Of a stretch of DNA of 64,000 bases, positions 48,040-59,999 are shown piece after piece. The DNA lies in the NCBI GenBank assembly GCA_036971475.1, contig JBAIZL010000001.1, positions 138,913,192 to 138,977,191 of the forward strand, written 5' to 3'. Source of the stretch: Prosapia bicincta. Its lineage: Eukaryota; Arthropoda; Insecta; Hemiptera; Cercopidae. A program made the position numbers and the translations under genes. How positions within the stretch are numbered: the first letter of the stretch is position 1; the number at the start of each line of letters is the position of its first letter. The notes under the pieces are model-generated. The model saw only the letters and a list, made by a program, of their open reading frames with translations. It was not told the DNA's origin and searched no databases.

Positions 48040-49109
48040 CTTCGTATTGGTACACTTCCTCTGCACGAACAAGTTGTTAAAGATCAGAGACTATTCATAG
48101 TAACATCATACATTTGTTTAAGTATTAACAAGACCTAAAAGTACAGACCCAGTGGAGTAATTTATATTTCATTGCTTTTTTTAAATTTTAATGTTAAAAA
48201 GATAAAAACGTATTCCAAAGATGATTGTGCGTTCCAAAGACGAGCTTTCCTCGAACTATATGGGCGGATCCAAAATTTTATCCTGGTGGCATAACAGTTA
48301 GGTATAGGGCAAATTTTATAACTTGATCCATAGGTAGAAACTGTGTATTCATCGCCTAGAAAACATCAGGCACTGTGGTCATACCTCATTGGGCCCATAA
48401 ATCGAGACCTACTAGTCCCAAACCGTAGACAATCCCAATAGCACGCTTCCAGAAACGCCCTATTTCAATTTGTTGTTATTTATACTGTACATAAAACGTA
48501 TCAATAAGTAACAAAATAATGAGTCAACCCTATGAGTTACTGGAAGTCCAAGGGTCGATGTTTTTCAAAATGACCGGCGAGCACCTCCACCCTCCCCTCG
48601 TTCTCGGTCTCTTTCCAAGGCCCTCAGCCCTCAAGTGCCAGCTTATAAAACTTTACCTATACCAAACCTAATAGGAGGGGGGTTAGCGTTAGACACAAGG
48701 ATTGGCGTGGCGGTTGTATATCACAACAATAATGAAACATTATAAAGTGGAATGAGCAACACTTTGAACTTTTCCTGTTTCACAACTAAATATAGGTTTT
48801 AAATAATCACTTATTTCGATTTTTTTGCCAGTAATGTGCAACGTTTTATATGATTTCTATCTTATATCAGAGCAACAGATTACTTTCACATTCCCATGAA
48901 GGTATACAGGTACCGTGTTATACCACAACTGGAAGCAATTACTTTGTTCTTTTTACTCAGAAATAACCAACTGTTCCTTCTTTGGTATAATTTTCTCTGA
49001 GGGATCATAGAACCAGCCACTTTCGGAAGTGGTACTAGAAACTGTTTATTTTATTGCACGAAGCAATCGCAACAAACACAAAATGCAGGAATAGTAGTAA
49101 AATGACGTT
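48040..49109. other. Unique sequence, nothing recognised
   Basis: Positions 48633-48665 (CAAGTGCCAGCTTATAAAA) resemble 13108-13140; otherwise no repeat or gene is seen. Confidence 0.4.
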
Positions 49110-49763
49110 GTCTACATCAGTTGCCGGTGTCTACATCAGTTGCCGGTGTCTACAACAGTTGTGGGTGTCTACATCAGTTGCCGGTGTCTACATCAGTTGC
49201 CGGTGTCTACAACAGTTGCCGGTGTCTACATCAGTTGCCGGTGTCTACAACAGTTGCCGTGTCTACATCAGTTGCCGGTGTCTACATCAGTTGCCGGTGT
49301 CTACATCAGTTGCCAGTGTCTATAACAGTTGCCGGTGTCTACATCAGTTGCCGGTGTCTACATCAGTTGCCGGTGTCTACAACAGTTGCCGGTGTCTACA
49401 TCAGTTGCCGGTGTCTACAACAGTTGCCGGTGTCTACAACAGTTGCCGGTGTCTACATTAGTTGCCGGTGTCTACAACAGTTGCCGGTGTCTACATCAGT
49501 TGCCGGTGTCTTCATCAGTTGCCGGTGTCTACATCAGTTGCCGGTGTCTACAACAGTTGCCGGTGTCTACATCTGTTGCCGGTGTCTACATCAGTTGCCG
49601 GTGTCTACAACAGTTGCCGGTGTCTACAACAGTTGCCGGTGTCTACATCAGTTGCCGGTGTCTACATCAGTTGCCGGTGTCTACATCAGTTGCCGGTGTC
49701 TACATCAGTTGCCGGTGCCTACATCAGTTGCCGGTGTCTACATCAGTTGCCGGTGTCTACATC
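49110..49763 (+). repeat. 19-bp minisatellite, ~34 units
   Basis: The unit is GTTGCCGGTGTCTACATCA. Two variants, CATCA (A) and CAACA (B), are interspersed. The order starts AABAABAB and a similar AABAABAB block recurs after an extra A, so a multi-unit segment was duplicated. No forward phase of the unit contains a stop, so all three forward frames stay open for 61 to 216 codons, each giving a 19-residue repeat such as LPVSTSVAGVYISCRC. These are by-products of the repeat. Confidence 0.96.
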
Positions 49764-49967
49764 GGCAATAGGACGCAATGTATTCAAGCCTAAAATAGAC
49801 TTTGCAATGATGAGAATAATACAAAAAATGTATTTAAAGAAAATAATTTGGCTGCACTACCAAACATCGGTTTAAGTTTGGCCAGGCAATGCCTCCTGTT
49901 ATTCAGCCATAACATTCTTTACAAGTTAGTTGTAGGTCGTAGTGTAGTTGTAAATCAAATACAATGT

Positions 49968-49972
<5 letters not shown>

Positions 49973-50005
<33 letters not shown>
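49973..50005. repeat. (TA)n microsatellite
   Basis: About 30 bp of TA dinucleotides directly abutting the left arm of the 217-bp hairpin. Confidence 0.9.
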
Positions 50006-50011
<6 letters not shown>

Positions 50012-50222
50012 AATAAAACAATTTATAAATACAAGAATAATTCATTGAATCTACAATTCAAAGCTTTTCGTTGGCAAACAGTACCAACATCCTCAGGAAT
50101 ACTAGAGACTTCTAGTGTCGTCTCTAGTATTCCTAAGGATGTTGGTACTGTTTACCAACGAAAAGCTTTGAATTGTAGATTCAATGAATTATTCTTGTAT
50201 TTATAAATTGTTTTATTTTTTT
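50006..50222. repeat. 217-bp near-perfect hairpin, possible snapback MITE
   Basis: The left arm 50006-50109 and right arm 50120-50222 are reverse complements around a 10-base loop (TTCTAGTGTC), with about two mismatches by eye in ~103 bp. On the minus strand of the left arm, 50066-50096 reads CTGAGGA, a stem-loop (GTTGG/CCAAC), then GAAA, the hammerhead core layout. The right arm has CTAAGGA there, so only one arm keeps the core. A transcript would form a long double-stranded hairpin. Confidence 0.9.
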
Positions 50223-50654
50223 ATTAATACACAAGAATACATATTATAGTATACATATATTGGTTCAGTAATTTCAGGACTGGCCAGCCTTACTTCACTT
50301 CATTACTCAGTTTGTGATTATTATTACAACTTGATTATAGCTGAATTAAACTTCTATTACGTTCAATCAAATCTATATTTTTATATCCGTTTTAGCAGGA
50401 ACTCACCCAGTATATAAAAGCAACAGGTCTGTTTTAATATTGCAATATACTTTTTTTCACTGAGTGTCAAAAATGTGAATGTATAAAAAACATGAATTAA
50501 AAATATGTATTAGTAGTTTTTAATTGATTGACCTTCTTGGAATACTATTTTTCATTATCCCTTTTCTCTCTCTTATTACAACACCTTAGGTCCTAACCGA
50601 TAGTTTCCTTTTTTTATACTGTATTATCAGTGAATGTTATTCTACAATCACTCT
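50223..50654. other. Unique AT-rich stretch
   Basis: Nothing recognised. Confidence 0.5.
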
Positions 50655-52100
50655 TTCTTTACAAACTCCTTCCTTCTTCTAACCTTCTTCACTTAACTGT
50701 TACATTAAGATTGCAGCATCATACAAACTCCTTCTTTCTGTTAATTCCGTTCACTTTGCTCTTACAGCATCACACCTTGCATCACACAGAATCGCACTCA
50801 TTGCGATTTGCAGCATCGGAAAAATTGGTTTCTTTTCCTAATTCTCTTTACTTCGCTCTTACGTCCAAGTTGTAGCATCCCACAAACTCCTTCCTTCTTC
50901 TAACCTTCTTCACTTCGCTCTTACGTCCAAGTTGTAGCATCCCACAAACTCCTTCCTTCTTCTAACCTTCTTCACTTCGCTCTTACGTCCAAGTTGTAGC
51001 ATCCCACAAACTCCTTCCTTCTTCTAACCTTCTTCACTTCGTTCTTACGTCCAAGTTGTAGCATCCCACAAACATCTTCCTTCTTCTAACCTTCTTCACT
51101 TCATTCTTACGTCCAAGTTGTAGCATCCCACAAACTCCTTCCTTCTCCTAACCTTCTTCACTTAACTGTTACATTAAGATTACAGCAACACACAAACCAC
51201 TTTCTTCACAAAATCCTCTTTACGTTTGATTTGCTTCATCACACACACTCCTTTCTTTAGCTAATGTTCTTTTCACTGTTAAGTCCCATTGTCAGCATCA
51301 CACAAACACCTTTCTTTACCTAATGTTCTTCTTTTCGCTGTTACGTCCCATTTTCAGCATCACACAAACACCTTTCTTTACCTAATGTTCTTCTTTTCGC
51401 TGTTACGTCCCATTTTCAGCATCACACAAACACCTTTCTTTACCTAATGTTCTTATTTTCGCTGTTAAGTCCCATTGTCAGCATCACACAAACTCCTTTC
51501 TTTACCTAATGTTCTTTTCGCTGTTAAGTCCCATTTTCAGCATCACACAAACACCTTTCTTTACTTAATGTTCTTATTTTCGCTGTTAAGTCCCATTGTC
51601 AGCATCACACAAACTCCTTTCTTTACCTAATGTTCTTTTCGCTGTTAAGTCCCATTGTCAGCATCACACAAACACCATTCTTTACCTAATGTTCTTCTTT
51701 TCGCTGTTAAGTCTCATTGTCAGCATCACACAAACTCCTCTCTTCACCTAATGTTCTTCTTTTCGCTGTTAAGTCCCATTGACAGCATCACACAAACTCC
51801 TCTCTTCACCTAATGTTCTTCTTTTCGCTGTTAAGTTCCATTGTCAGCATCACACAAACTCCTCTCTTCACCTAATGTTCTTCTTTTCGTTGTTAAGTCC
51901 CATTGTTAGCATCACACAAACTCCTTTCAATTTTTTTTCCTTCCTGTGTCAAGCTTAGGTCCCATCACACAAACTCCATTCCTCCCTTAACCTTCTTCAC
52001 TTAGCTGTGACGTACAAGCTGCAGCGCCCCACAACCTCCTTTCTTATGCTAAACCTTTTCACTCCTCTGTTAAGTCCAGGTTGCCGCACCATAACTCCTT
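50655..52100 (+). repeat. Pyrimidine-rich ~61-bp minisatellite, two subfamilies
   Basis: Subfamily 1 (about 50872-51185) repeats every 62 bp with TTGTAGCATCCCACAAACTC and TTCTAACCTTCTTCACTTCG. Subfamily 2 (about 51235-51930) repeats every 60-62 bp with CAGCATCACACAAACACC and TTACCTAATGTTCTTC. Both follow the same plan (GCATC, CACAAACTCC, TTCTTCACTT-type, TTACGTCC), so they share an ancestor. Edges at 50655-50870 and 51930-52100 are diverged. The plus strand is strongly C/T-rich. Confidence 0.92.
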
Positions 52101-53394
52101 CCTCTTCCTTCTAATCTTCGATATGACTTTCTTGTTCCCGTACTTCATCAGTCCTTTGCCTAGTTCATACTCTAAAGATTCATACTGAATATCACTCTAT
52201 TTCCGGAAATCGTTCTCTGCCAGTTGTATCATTGTATCACAGTTTTAATTTCTCTCAATTTTTCCAAACACAAAATTATTTTTAAAATAACGTATACGTT
52301 TGTGAAATAGTTATTCTAAACACCCAAGCATGAAAATGAACGGGCACAAAGTTTGTCCTTTCAACAGGATTTACTTGTTTTTATTTGTTATTTAACCTTT
52401 AAAACACGTACGGTATCACCGTAGGGAACGGACGTGATATCTCCCTCGGTACTAAAGTGGCCAATACCGTCATGTATGGATGTCTACCTGCATCGGGTAA
52501 AGGCGAGGAAGGCCATTAATGTTATAGACAGGATTTATGTACGCACGCAAAGCTCTTCTCGATAACTAATAGTGTGCAAAGGTTTGATTCCACATAGGCT
52601 ATTACTCTTCTACTATAATTTTATTCCACTTTCAAACTAAACCTGTTTGGCATATTTTTATTGCTCTTAAATTTTAGAGAAATTTTTTATATCGTGTAAC
52701 ATAATTTAATTTATTTTCTATACAAACAAGATATTTAAATTTGTAAAGCTACTTATTTTAAAACGCTTTGCATTATTAAAAATGGTTCAAAATTAAGTTC
52801 GCCCCTGAAAAAAGTGTTACGTTCGACTAACGAAAAAGTTAGTCAGTTCGAACAGACTACATTCTAGCTGCTTGTCGTTATTCTTCTATAATTATCTCGC
52901 AAAAATAGTGAAAGTAAATTCTAATATAGAAGCTGAAAACCGAAATAGCAACATGAAGAGCGTCATGGCAGATTTCAAACAGGTGACGGTGTCAAAGTGT
53001 GGCCCAGGCAATCTATTCAACCCTTTTACCTGTGCAACAGCTGCTGCAGATGGTTCGGCAAATCTTCCCACGATCACCGAATTTCTCCCCAATTTAACTC
53101 AAAAGATCGAAAAATAACTCGCAGCACTAGCGACGAAGCGGCCAGTTAACTTTGGCCAAGAAGCGAAGCATTGCAGTTGCCAACTCGTCGTGATATTGGC
53201 CGTGAATTTGACGAGCTTTTCTCGAAACTAGCCTTGACTTTAACCGCTTTGTTTTGCATTTTACCCTCACAGCGCTGAAGTCAAGTTTTAACAACTCTTG
53301 AAATTTTAATCGCAAAATGAAAATTTTAATTTGATTTCCAGAAAAGAGATTTTGAAAAAACAATTTCTGCAATCAGTGGTTTTTACATTGATAG
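52101..53394. other. Unique sequence left of the large palindrome
   Basis: An 81-codon frame at 52872-53117 is the only open stretch of note; its product has no recognised domain. No repeat is seen. Confidence 0.4.
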
Positions 53395-53540
53395 AGGGAG
53401 AAGCCCAAACCATGTTAATTCACGTGCAAGGTTCGTAATGCCGCTACATAGGCTTCACTACAACGCCGGTCTGTTATAAGAGTCTAAGCTGTCTAAATCT
53501 AAAACTTCACACTGCAGACCATTACACCAGTTTACTCTTG

Positions 53541-53937
53541 CGTACATCTAAGAACCTCCATTAGAATAACTAACAAGATTTCTATAACGTTTATCCATCA
53601 CTTACCCTAAGCCATTTCACAGTTTCACGTCTTTCAAGCTAAGCTTGTAACGTGACTCCTTGAATATTTCCCGGGCAAGAGTCGTCATCCTACCATTCAG
53701 TTGTGTACATAAAACCCCTTCCATCGGTTGATTAAAGCAGTTCCTATAACGTTTATCCATCACTTACCCTAAGCCATTTCACAGATTCACCTCTTTCAAG
53801 CTAAGCTTGGAACGTGACTCCTTGAATCCTTCCCGGACAAAGAGTCGTCATCCTACCATTCAGTTGTGTACATAAAACCCCTTCCATCGGTTGATTAAAG
53901 CAGTTCCTATAACGTTTATCCATCACTTACCCTAAGC
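53541..53937 (-). repeat. 162-bp satellite, left arm, outer block (~2.5-3 units)
   Basis: TATAACGTTTATCCATCACT recurs with repeat marks at 53591, 53753 and 53916 (intervals 162 and 163 bp). The third unit is interrupted by the hAT insertion at 53938. Confidence 0.9.
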
Positions 53938-55538
53938 CAGTGGTTCCCAAACTGGGGGGCGCGCCCCCTGGGGGTTCTTGGAGAAAGTCCAGGGGGGCAT
54001 GACACCCAAATGAAATAAATAAAAAATTACAAAAATAATTTCCTACAAAAAAAATAAAACTTATTGGTGTATGCACAGATGGTGCTCCTTCAATACTGGG
54101 TTCTCATTCAGGCTTTGAGCAGTTGGTCAAAGAGAAGAATGCTGATGTGGTTGGGATTCATTGTTTTATTCACCGCCAAGCCTTGGCACCAAAAACGCTT
54201 CCAAACGAACTCAATGCTGTTTTAAAGCTATGTATTAAAGTAGTCAACTACGTTAAGAACAGTGCCTTAAATACTCGACTGCTTAAAGTTCTTTGTGAAG
54301 ATTTAGGAAGTGACCACAAAACGCTGCTATTTCATACAGAAGTACGATGGCTACCAAAAGGCAATATGTTGGGAAGACTACTTGGGCTCCGTGATGAAGT
54401 GATTACGTTTTTGGCACAGCAGAAACAAAACGAGCTTAGTGCAGAGTTCAAAAAACCCAGTAACCAAGTGATTCTTGCCTATTTATCAGATTTTTTTGAC
54501 ACGTTAAACAACCTAAACTTGAGACTGCAAGGTGCAGACTCAAATATAGTAACACATCAGGATGCCATCAAGATGTACGTTGAGAAACTACAACTTTGGA
54601 TACGTAAAGTGTCAATGAACCCCAGCAACTATTCAAGTTTCAGCAAAGTAGTATCAGTCTCAGAAGAAGCATGTTTTGAGGACGTTTTTGAAGGACCGCT
54701 TTTGAAAAACTTGATAATTGACCATTTGAAGAACCTCAAGGAATAGCTCAGCAGGTACTTTCCTAACTTCAGAGGAGTTTTACAAACTATCAACAGACCC
54801 GTTGCAGATGGACATACAGTTGCTGCCAGAAGAGTTGCAAGAGGAGGGAATAGAAATAATAAATGACTCTGCTGCAAGATACGATTTTGAACAAATGGAC
54901 AAGCCCTCATTTTAGTTAAAGTACTTAAAAGTTTACCCCAGTGTTTCAGAGAAAGCTGTTCGGATGTACTTGCCTTTTTCAACAACATACATGTGCGAAA
55001 AAGCGTTTTCAACTCTTGTGGCGATCAAAACAAAGTACCGCAACAAACTTAATGTCGAAAGTGACCTACGCTGTGCTTTGTCTGAAACTCAATCCAGGAT
55101 CTGTCAACTTATTCAGAACATGCAAGCGCACCCATCTCACTAAATTACATTTTATGTTTTGTTTTTGTAAGTAGGTAGGCCTATTGTTTCACCTTCCTTA
55201 AATTGAAATTTGTATCTGTGTTACAATGTTAAATTTTGTATCAGTAATTATATTCGTTTTTCATGTAATACTTGTTTTAATTTTCATCATACGTACAATT
55301 ATCGAATCTTCCATTCTGCGATACCGCATTCAACAGTGAACAAAAAATCTACCTACTCACGGTATCAAGTAGGCACATACTTGTACGACTTCATGTACTT
55401 ATACAAGTAGGAGTTGCTATGTACGGCACCGTGGAAATAGGGTATTGTAAAATTGAAAGCTGATATGTGTAGGGGGGGGCGTGGAGGTCTCCAAATAACC
55501 AGAGGGGGGCGTGGTACACAAAAGTTTGGGAACCCCTG
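53938..55538 (+). mobile_element. hAT element, Buster/ZBED5 type, copy 1
   Basis: A 1601-bp element starts CAGTGGTTCCCAAACTGG and ends with the inverse of CAGGGGTTCCCAAACTTTTG. It is flanked by perfect 8-bp duplications CCCTAAGC (53930-53937 and 55539-55546), the hAT hallmark. The target lies inside a 162-bp satellite unit. The subterminal regions carry GGGGGGC runs. The coding part lacks the 5' end of the transposase gene, so the element is non-autonomous. Confidence 0.95.
54039..55143 (+). pseudogene. Truncated hAT transposase (ZBED5/Buster-like), copy 1
   Basis: This is the remnant of a DDE transposase that cut and pasted the element. The readable frame opens at 54039, near the second catalytic aspartate in CTDGAPSILGSHSGF (Asp codon 54078-54080). 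The hAT Cys-x2-His motif (HCFIHRQAL) follows, then the VRWLPKG motif and a helical insertion region. The C-terminal dimerisation region (LPFSTTYMCEKAFSTL) carries the catalytic glutamate codon at 54997-54999, and the frame ends HPSH at a TAA (55141-55143). The N-terminal BED finger and first catalytic aspartate are deleted. Reading is broken by a TAG at 54744-54746, a frameshift shortly after (around 54763-54772) and a TAG at 54913-54915. It resembles the ZBED5 / SCAN-domain-3 group of hAT-derived proteins. The same lesions occur in copy 2. Confidence 0.93.
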
Positions 55539-56560
55539 CCCTAAGCCATTTCATAGGTACACGTCTTTCAAGCTAAGCTTAAAACGTTCCTCCTTGAATC
55601 CTTCCCGGACAAGAGTCGTCATTCTACCATTCAGTTGTGTACATATGAACACCTTCAATCGGTTGATTAAAGCAGTTCCTATAACGTTTATCCATCACTT
55701 ACCCTAAGCCAATTCACAGGTTCACCTCTTTCAAGCTAAGCTTGGAACGTGACTCCTTGAATCCTTCCCGGACAAGAGTCGTCATTCTACCATTCAGTTG
55801 TGTACATATGAACACCTTCAATCGGTTGATTAAAGCAGTTCCTATAACGTTTATCCATCACTTACCCTAAGCCATTTCACAGGTTCACCTCTTTCAAGCT
55901 AAACTTGGAACGTGACTCCTTGAATCCTTCCCGGACAAGAGTCGTCATTCTACCATTCAGTTGTGTACATAAAACCCCTTCAATCGGTTGATTAAAGCAG
56001 TTCCTATAACGTTTAGCTATCACTTACCCTAAGCCATTTCATAGGTTCACCTCTTTCAAGCTAAGCTTGGATCGTGACTCCTTGAATCCTTCCCGGACAA
56101 GAGTCGTCATCCTACCATTCAGTTGTGTACATAAAACCCCTTCCATCGGTTGATTAAAGCAGTTCCTATAACGTTTAGCTATCACTTACCCTAAGCCATT
56201 TCATAGGTTCACCTCTTTCGAGCTAAGCTTGGATCGTGACTCCTTGAATCCTTCCCGGACAAGAGTCGTCATCCTACCATTCAGTTGTGTACATAAAACC
56301 CCTTCCATCGGTTGATTAAAGCAGTTCCTATAACGTTTAGCTATCACTTACCCTAAGCCATTTCAATGGTTCACCTCTTTCAAGCTAAGCTTGGATCGTG
56401 ACTCCTTGAATCCTTCCCGGACAAGAGTCGTCATTCTACCATTCAGTTGTGTACATAAAACCCCTTCCATCGGTTGATTAAAGCAGCCCCTATAACGTTT
56501 ATCCATCATTTACCCATAGCATCTTAATAGGTTTCTAACTAGTCACCGACAAAGGCAGTG
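55539..56560 (-). repeat. 162-bp satellite, left arm, inner block (~6 units)
   Basis: Units mark near 55688, 55851, 56012, 56175, 56337 and 56498. Variants include TTAGCTATCAC in place of TTATCCATCAC and CATATGAACACC in place of CATAAAACCCC. Beyond 56500 two strongly diverged units grade into unique sequence, to about 56790. Confidence 0.93.
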
Positions 56561-56822
56561 AAAGAAGGTAATTCTTTCAAGCCTTCCCTGGCGAGAGTTG
56601 TTACCCTGACTAGGCTGGGTTCGCCCAAACACTTCCAATAAACTGATTAAAGAGGGTTCTATAACGTTAATCCATAATGTTTACCCTTAGGCTCTGTATG
56701 GGTTTCTTCTTGTTCGGCGACAAAACTAAATACGGAATATGATTCCTTGATGCTTCCCTGACGAGAGTTGTCATCCTACCATTCAGCCATGTACCTACGT
56801 AAACACACATTTCTTTTGTAAA

Positions 56823-56905
56823 TTTTACCTCTTTATTAGCTATCTATAGCAATAGCAAAGTACGAATGCCCCTGGACGCTAAGGTCAGTTTTTCTCGCAC
56901 GCATG
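56823..56905. repeat. Minor inverted repeat nested in the left arm (first half)
   Basis: ACCTCTTTATTAGC...CAATAGCAAAGTACG...GCCCCTGGACGC is an inverse of 57275-57345 (GGCGTTCAGGGGCACTCGG, TTTTGCTATTACTATA) with clear divergence. It points to an older, smaller foldback at the inner edge of the large palindrome. Confidence 0.6.
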
Positions 56906-57255
56906 CACACTCACCCTTACGAGTGCAGAGTATTTCCACTTCATTGGTCATTTAGTGGTATCTTCTAACCAAACGCTATTTTTTTAAGTGTTAATTTTAA
57001 CTAGAAATAGTTAATAAATATTGGTTCTACTTAAAATTACAAGAAAAATGATACCAAACAACCCATGTTTTACTTTAGCATTTATTAGTCACTTTAACGT
57101 ATTAAGTACAGTGTTTTCCTTTAGCGTTTTTACAGTGTTTTTATTTCACGTTATCCTCTCATGAACAGCGACAATAAATTGTACATTGTTTGGTATCGAT
57201 TTTCTCGTATGATGTGCAGAATCAATTTATGTTAAACTATCTAAGGAGGAGATTA

Positions 57256-59265
57256 GGCCCGTACTAATCTTCTGCTTTTGTGTGAGTGAGACTACCTGGC
57301 GTTCAGGGGCACTCGGATTTTGCTATTACTATAAATATAGGTTGCTATTTTAATGTTGTATTTTAACATGTTACTTCACTTTTATTTTGCTTTTGCTCTT
57401 TATGTATTAGGATGATTTTGCTCTATTTCTGGCGATTATAACCAAATAACATTTTTTACTTATAACACAAAAAACTAAAAAGCCGAGACTGTGTCGTTCT
57501 TGAAAGTTTGTAGTTAGTATTATAAAAACGTCAAAATAACTTTAAAAAGGCCTATTTAATATCAAAAAATAATATATAACGAAATTATCGAACATTTTAC
57601 TTAGTGTCAAGGGCATATACCACGAGGATCTGGCAACACTGAAGTGCTTTCACCTTAGATATCCCTTCCTACCTACCCCCTGTTTCACTCCAATAAATCA
57701 TCCCATTGTGTTTTTTCTGGGAAAGGTACACTTCCTACCATATTTCCATGGACAAGGTAAACGGCTCAGACATTGAACATTTCAAGGACACCTGTACGGT
57801 TCCAACCTACACTGAAACAGAATTTAACGCTTTTCAAGGACTTTCTCTTCCCCGTGGTTTCCCTAATTAGGAACAGAATAAAACCGACAGCGAGAGCCAA
57901 GTAGCTAGCATTCCCATCATAGTTTAGTTTGGGGAAATTAAATGGGATGAATAGTGTTGGAGAGAAGCAAAGAAACATCCTGGAAACGCTTATAAGTGTT
58001 TCCTTCATTTTATTTGTGTTAAATAAGATGCATCGTAGGATTAAAATTAAGCATAACAATTGTTCTAATATTTTTTTAAAAATATCTTCTTAAAGTATTA
58101 CAACAGAAGGAATTCTCTTACCAATGATTAACGTGAGTTTTTGGGGTCAACGCCCTTCATGAGGATTATAAAATTCGTTTATAATATTTTATAAACTAAA
58201 ATTTTTATTTTATGATTTGTAACGATTTTCATATTAATTTCAAATTCTATTTAAGGAAATGAAACATAATTTCATATTAGTTTTCTTTTAAAACGAGTTA
58301 ACAGTAAACTGAGAATTATCAATAAATATTGGCTACATATACAATAGCCGTAAAGCATTCAATGTGCACAGCCTGGTTTAGCAATTGTTGCGTATTTAGA
58401 AAATATGACTCCCGACCTCCGAAGAATGGGTAAATACCCTAACTGTGGTTTGAATCCATGAAACAATCGCTGTAGCATTGTCCTTAACCTATCACAAAAG
58501 TCTTGTAGACTGGGTATTTTGTAGGATTGTAGTTTGTGAAAGTGAACATTTAAACTTTGACATTTCTTGCATGCCTTTAACCTGATCTACTCTCTACACG
58601 TACTAATACTTATATTGACTTTGCACTCTTTATATTCGTAATGTATTTAAAAATCCATTTAAATTAAAAACAGTTTTATTTTATTTATTTTTGTTAACTT
58701 CTGCCTGACCTTAAGCATTAGATTTATGTAATTTTCAAAATATTGCTTTGGGGATACCAATTTGCTCCTAGTCCCCAGAGAATATTAATACACCCTCTCC
58801 ACAAAGGATATCTGATGCACTCCTGATGTAATGCTCTTGAAGTTATTTCTTCCATGGGCTAAACCTTAATTCCTAAATAAATACCACCCAAGTCATGTTT
58901 GGTGATGGATATTTGTACATTTGTACTTGTAAATGTATTAATGTAAATTTATTAAGAGTTTTATAATTTGTTGATTTGTATTAGGTTTTATATAATGTTA
59001 TAATTGTTATAAATGTTATAATGGTGTATAACTGTTTAATTAAAATTCAGCTCATTAAAAAGAATTTCGGAAAGAAACGTTGAGTGTTCAAAAAAGCAAA
59101 ATTGTCTGTGGTCTGTCATTTGCCTATATAAATATATATGCCCGAAGATAATAGCAAGGCCAGTCATTGAAAGTTAACTCGCATAAATACCAAGTAAGAT
59201 TCTTGTTTAAGTACATAAGTTAAAGTGATAAGTGTATACAAGAAAACAGTGTTGCATAACTACAA

Positions 59266-59334
<69 letters not shown>
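57256..59334. other. Spacer between the arms of the large palindrome
   Basis: About 2 kb of mostly unique AT-rich DNA. It contains the second half of the nested inverted repeat (57275-57345), the module shared with the 16.5-kb palindrome (59027-59135) and a TA run (about 59270-59335) that abuts the right arm. A 97-codon minus-strand frame at 57766-58059 has no recognised domain. Confidence 0.6.
59027..59135 (+). repeat. Module shared with the 15-18 kb palindrome
   Basis: GTATAACTGTTTAATTAAAA, then AAGAATTTCGGAAAGAAACG, then TTGAGTGTTCAAAAAAGCAA, then TCTGTGGTCTGTCATTTGCC matches 16518-16640 in the same order, with one ~6-base gap and several substitutions. Confidence 0.75.

Positions 59335-59337
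<3 letters not shown>
59270..59337. repeat. (TA)n microsatellite at the arm junction
   Basis: An AAATATAAATATA lead gives way to about 55 bp of TA dinucleotides, ending exactly where the right arm begins. Confidence 0.95.
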
Positions 59338-59338
<1 letters not shown>

Positions 59339-59999
59339 CTCCTCCTTAGATAGTTTAACATAAATTGATTCTGCACATCATACGAGGAAATCGATACCAA
59401 ACAATGTACAATTTATTGTCGCTGTTCATGAGAGGATAACGTGAAATAAAAACAGTAAAAACGCTAAAGGAAAACACTGTACTTAATACATTAAAGTAAC
59501 TAATAACTACCAAAGTGAAACATGGGTTGTTTGGTATCATTTTTCTTGTAATTTTAAGTAGAACCAATATTTATTAACTATTTCTAGTTAAAATTAACAC
59601 TTAAAAAAATAGCGTTTGGTTAGAAGATACCACTAAATGACCAATGAAGTGGAAATACTCTGCACTCGTAAGGGTGAGTGTGCATACGTGCGAGAAAAAC
59701 TGACCTTAGCGTCCAGGGGCATTCGTACTTTGCTATTGCTATAGATAGCTAATAAAGAGGTAAAATTTACAAAAGAAATGTGTGTTTACGTAGGTACATG
59801 GCTGAATGGTAGGATGACAACTCTCGTCAGGGAAGCATCAAGGAATCATATTCCGTATTTAGTTTTGTCGCCGAACAAGAAGAAACCCATACAGAGCCTA
59901 AGGCTAAACATTATGGATTAACGTTATAGAACCCTCTTTAATCAGTTTATTGGAAGTGTTTGGGCGCCCCCAGCTTAGTCAGGGTAACAACTCTAGCCA

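Larger units (their letters stand above)
53395..57255 (+). repeat. Left arm of a large inverted duplication
   Basis: This segment is the reverse complement of 59335-64000. The match starts at AGGGAGAAGCCCAAACC (53395), which pairs with the last bases of the window, and runs to AACTATCTAAGGAGGAGATTA (57235-57255). Arm content, outside to inside, is unique sequence, 162-bp satellite, hAT element, 162-bp satellite, then unique sequence. Arms look about 99% identical in most places, with a patch of denser differences near 57065-57115. Because the window ends at the matching base, the outer limit of the duplication is not seen. Confidence 0.95.

Noticed and set aside
49054..49875. Coding genes with Val/Ser/Cys-rich repeats
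   Set aside because: Several overlapping forward frames are open because the 19-bp unit has no stop in any phase; there is no single favoured frame.
54629..55012. 127-codon antisense frame (also at 62386-62769)
   Set aside because: It is the shadow of the hAT transposase on the opposite strand.
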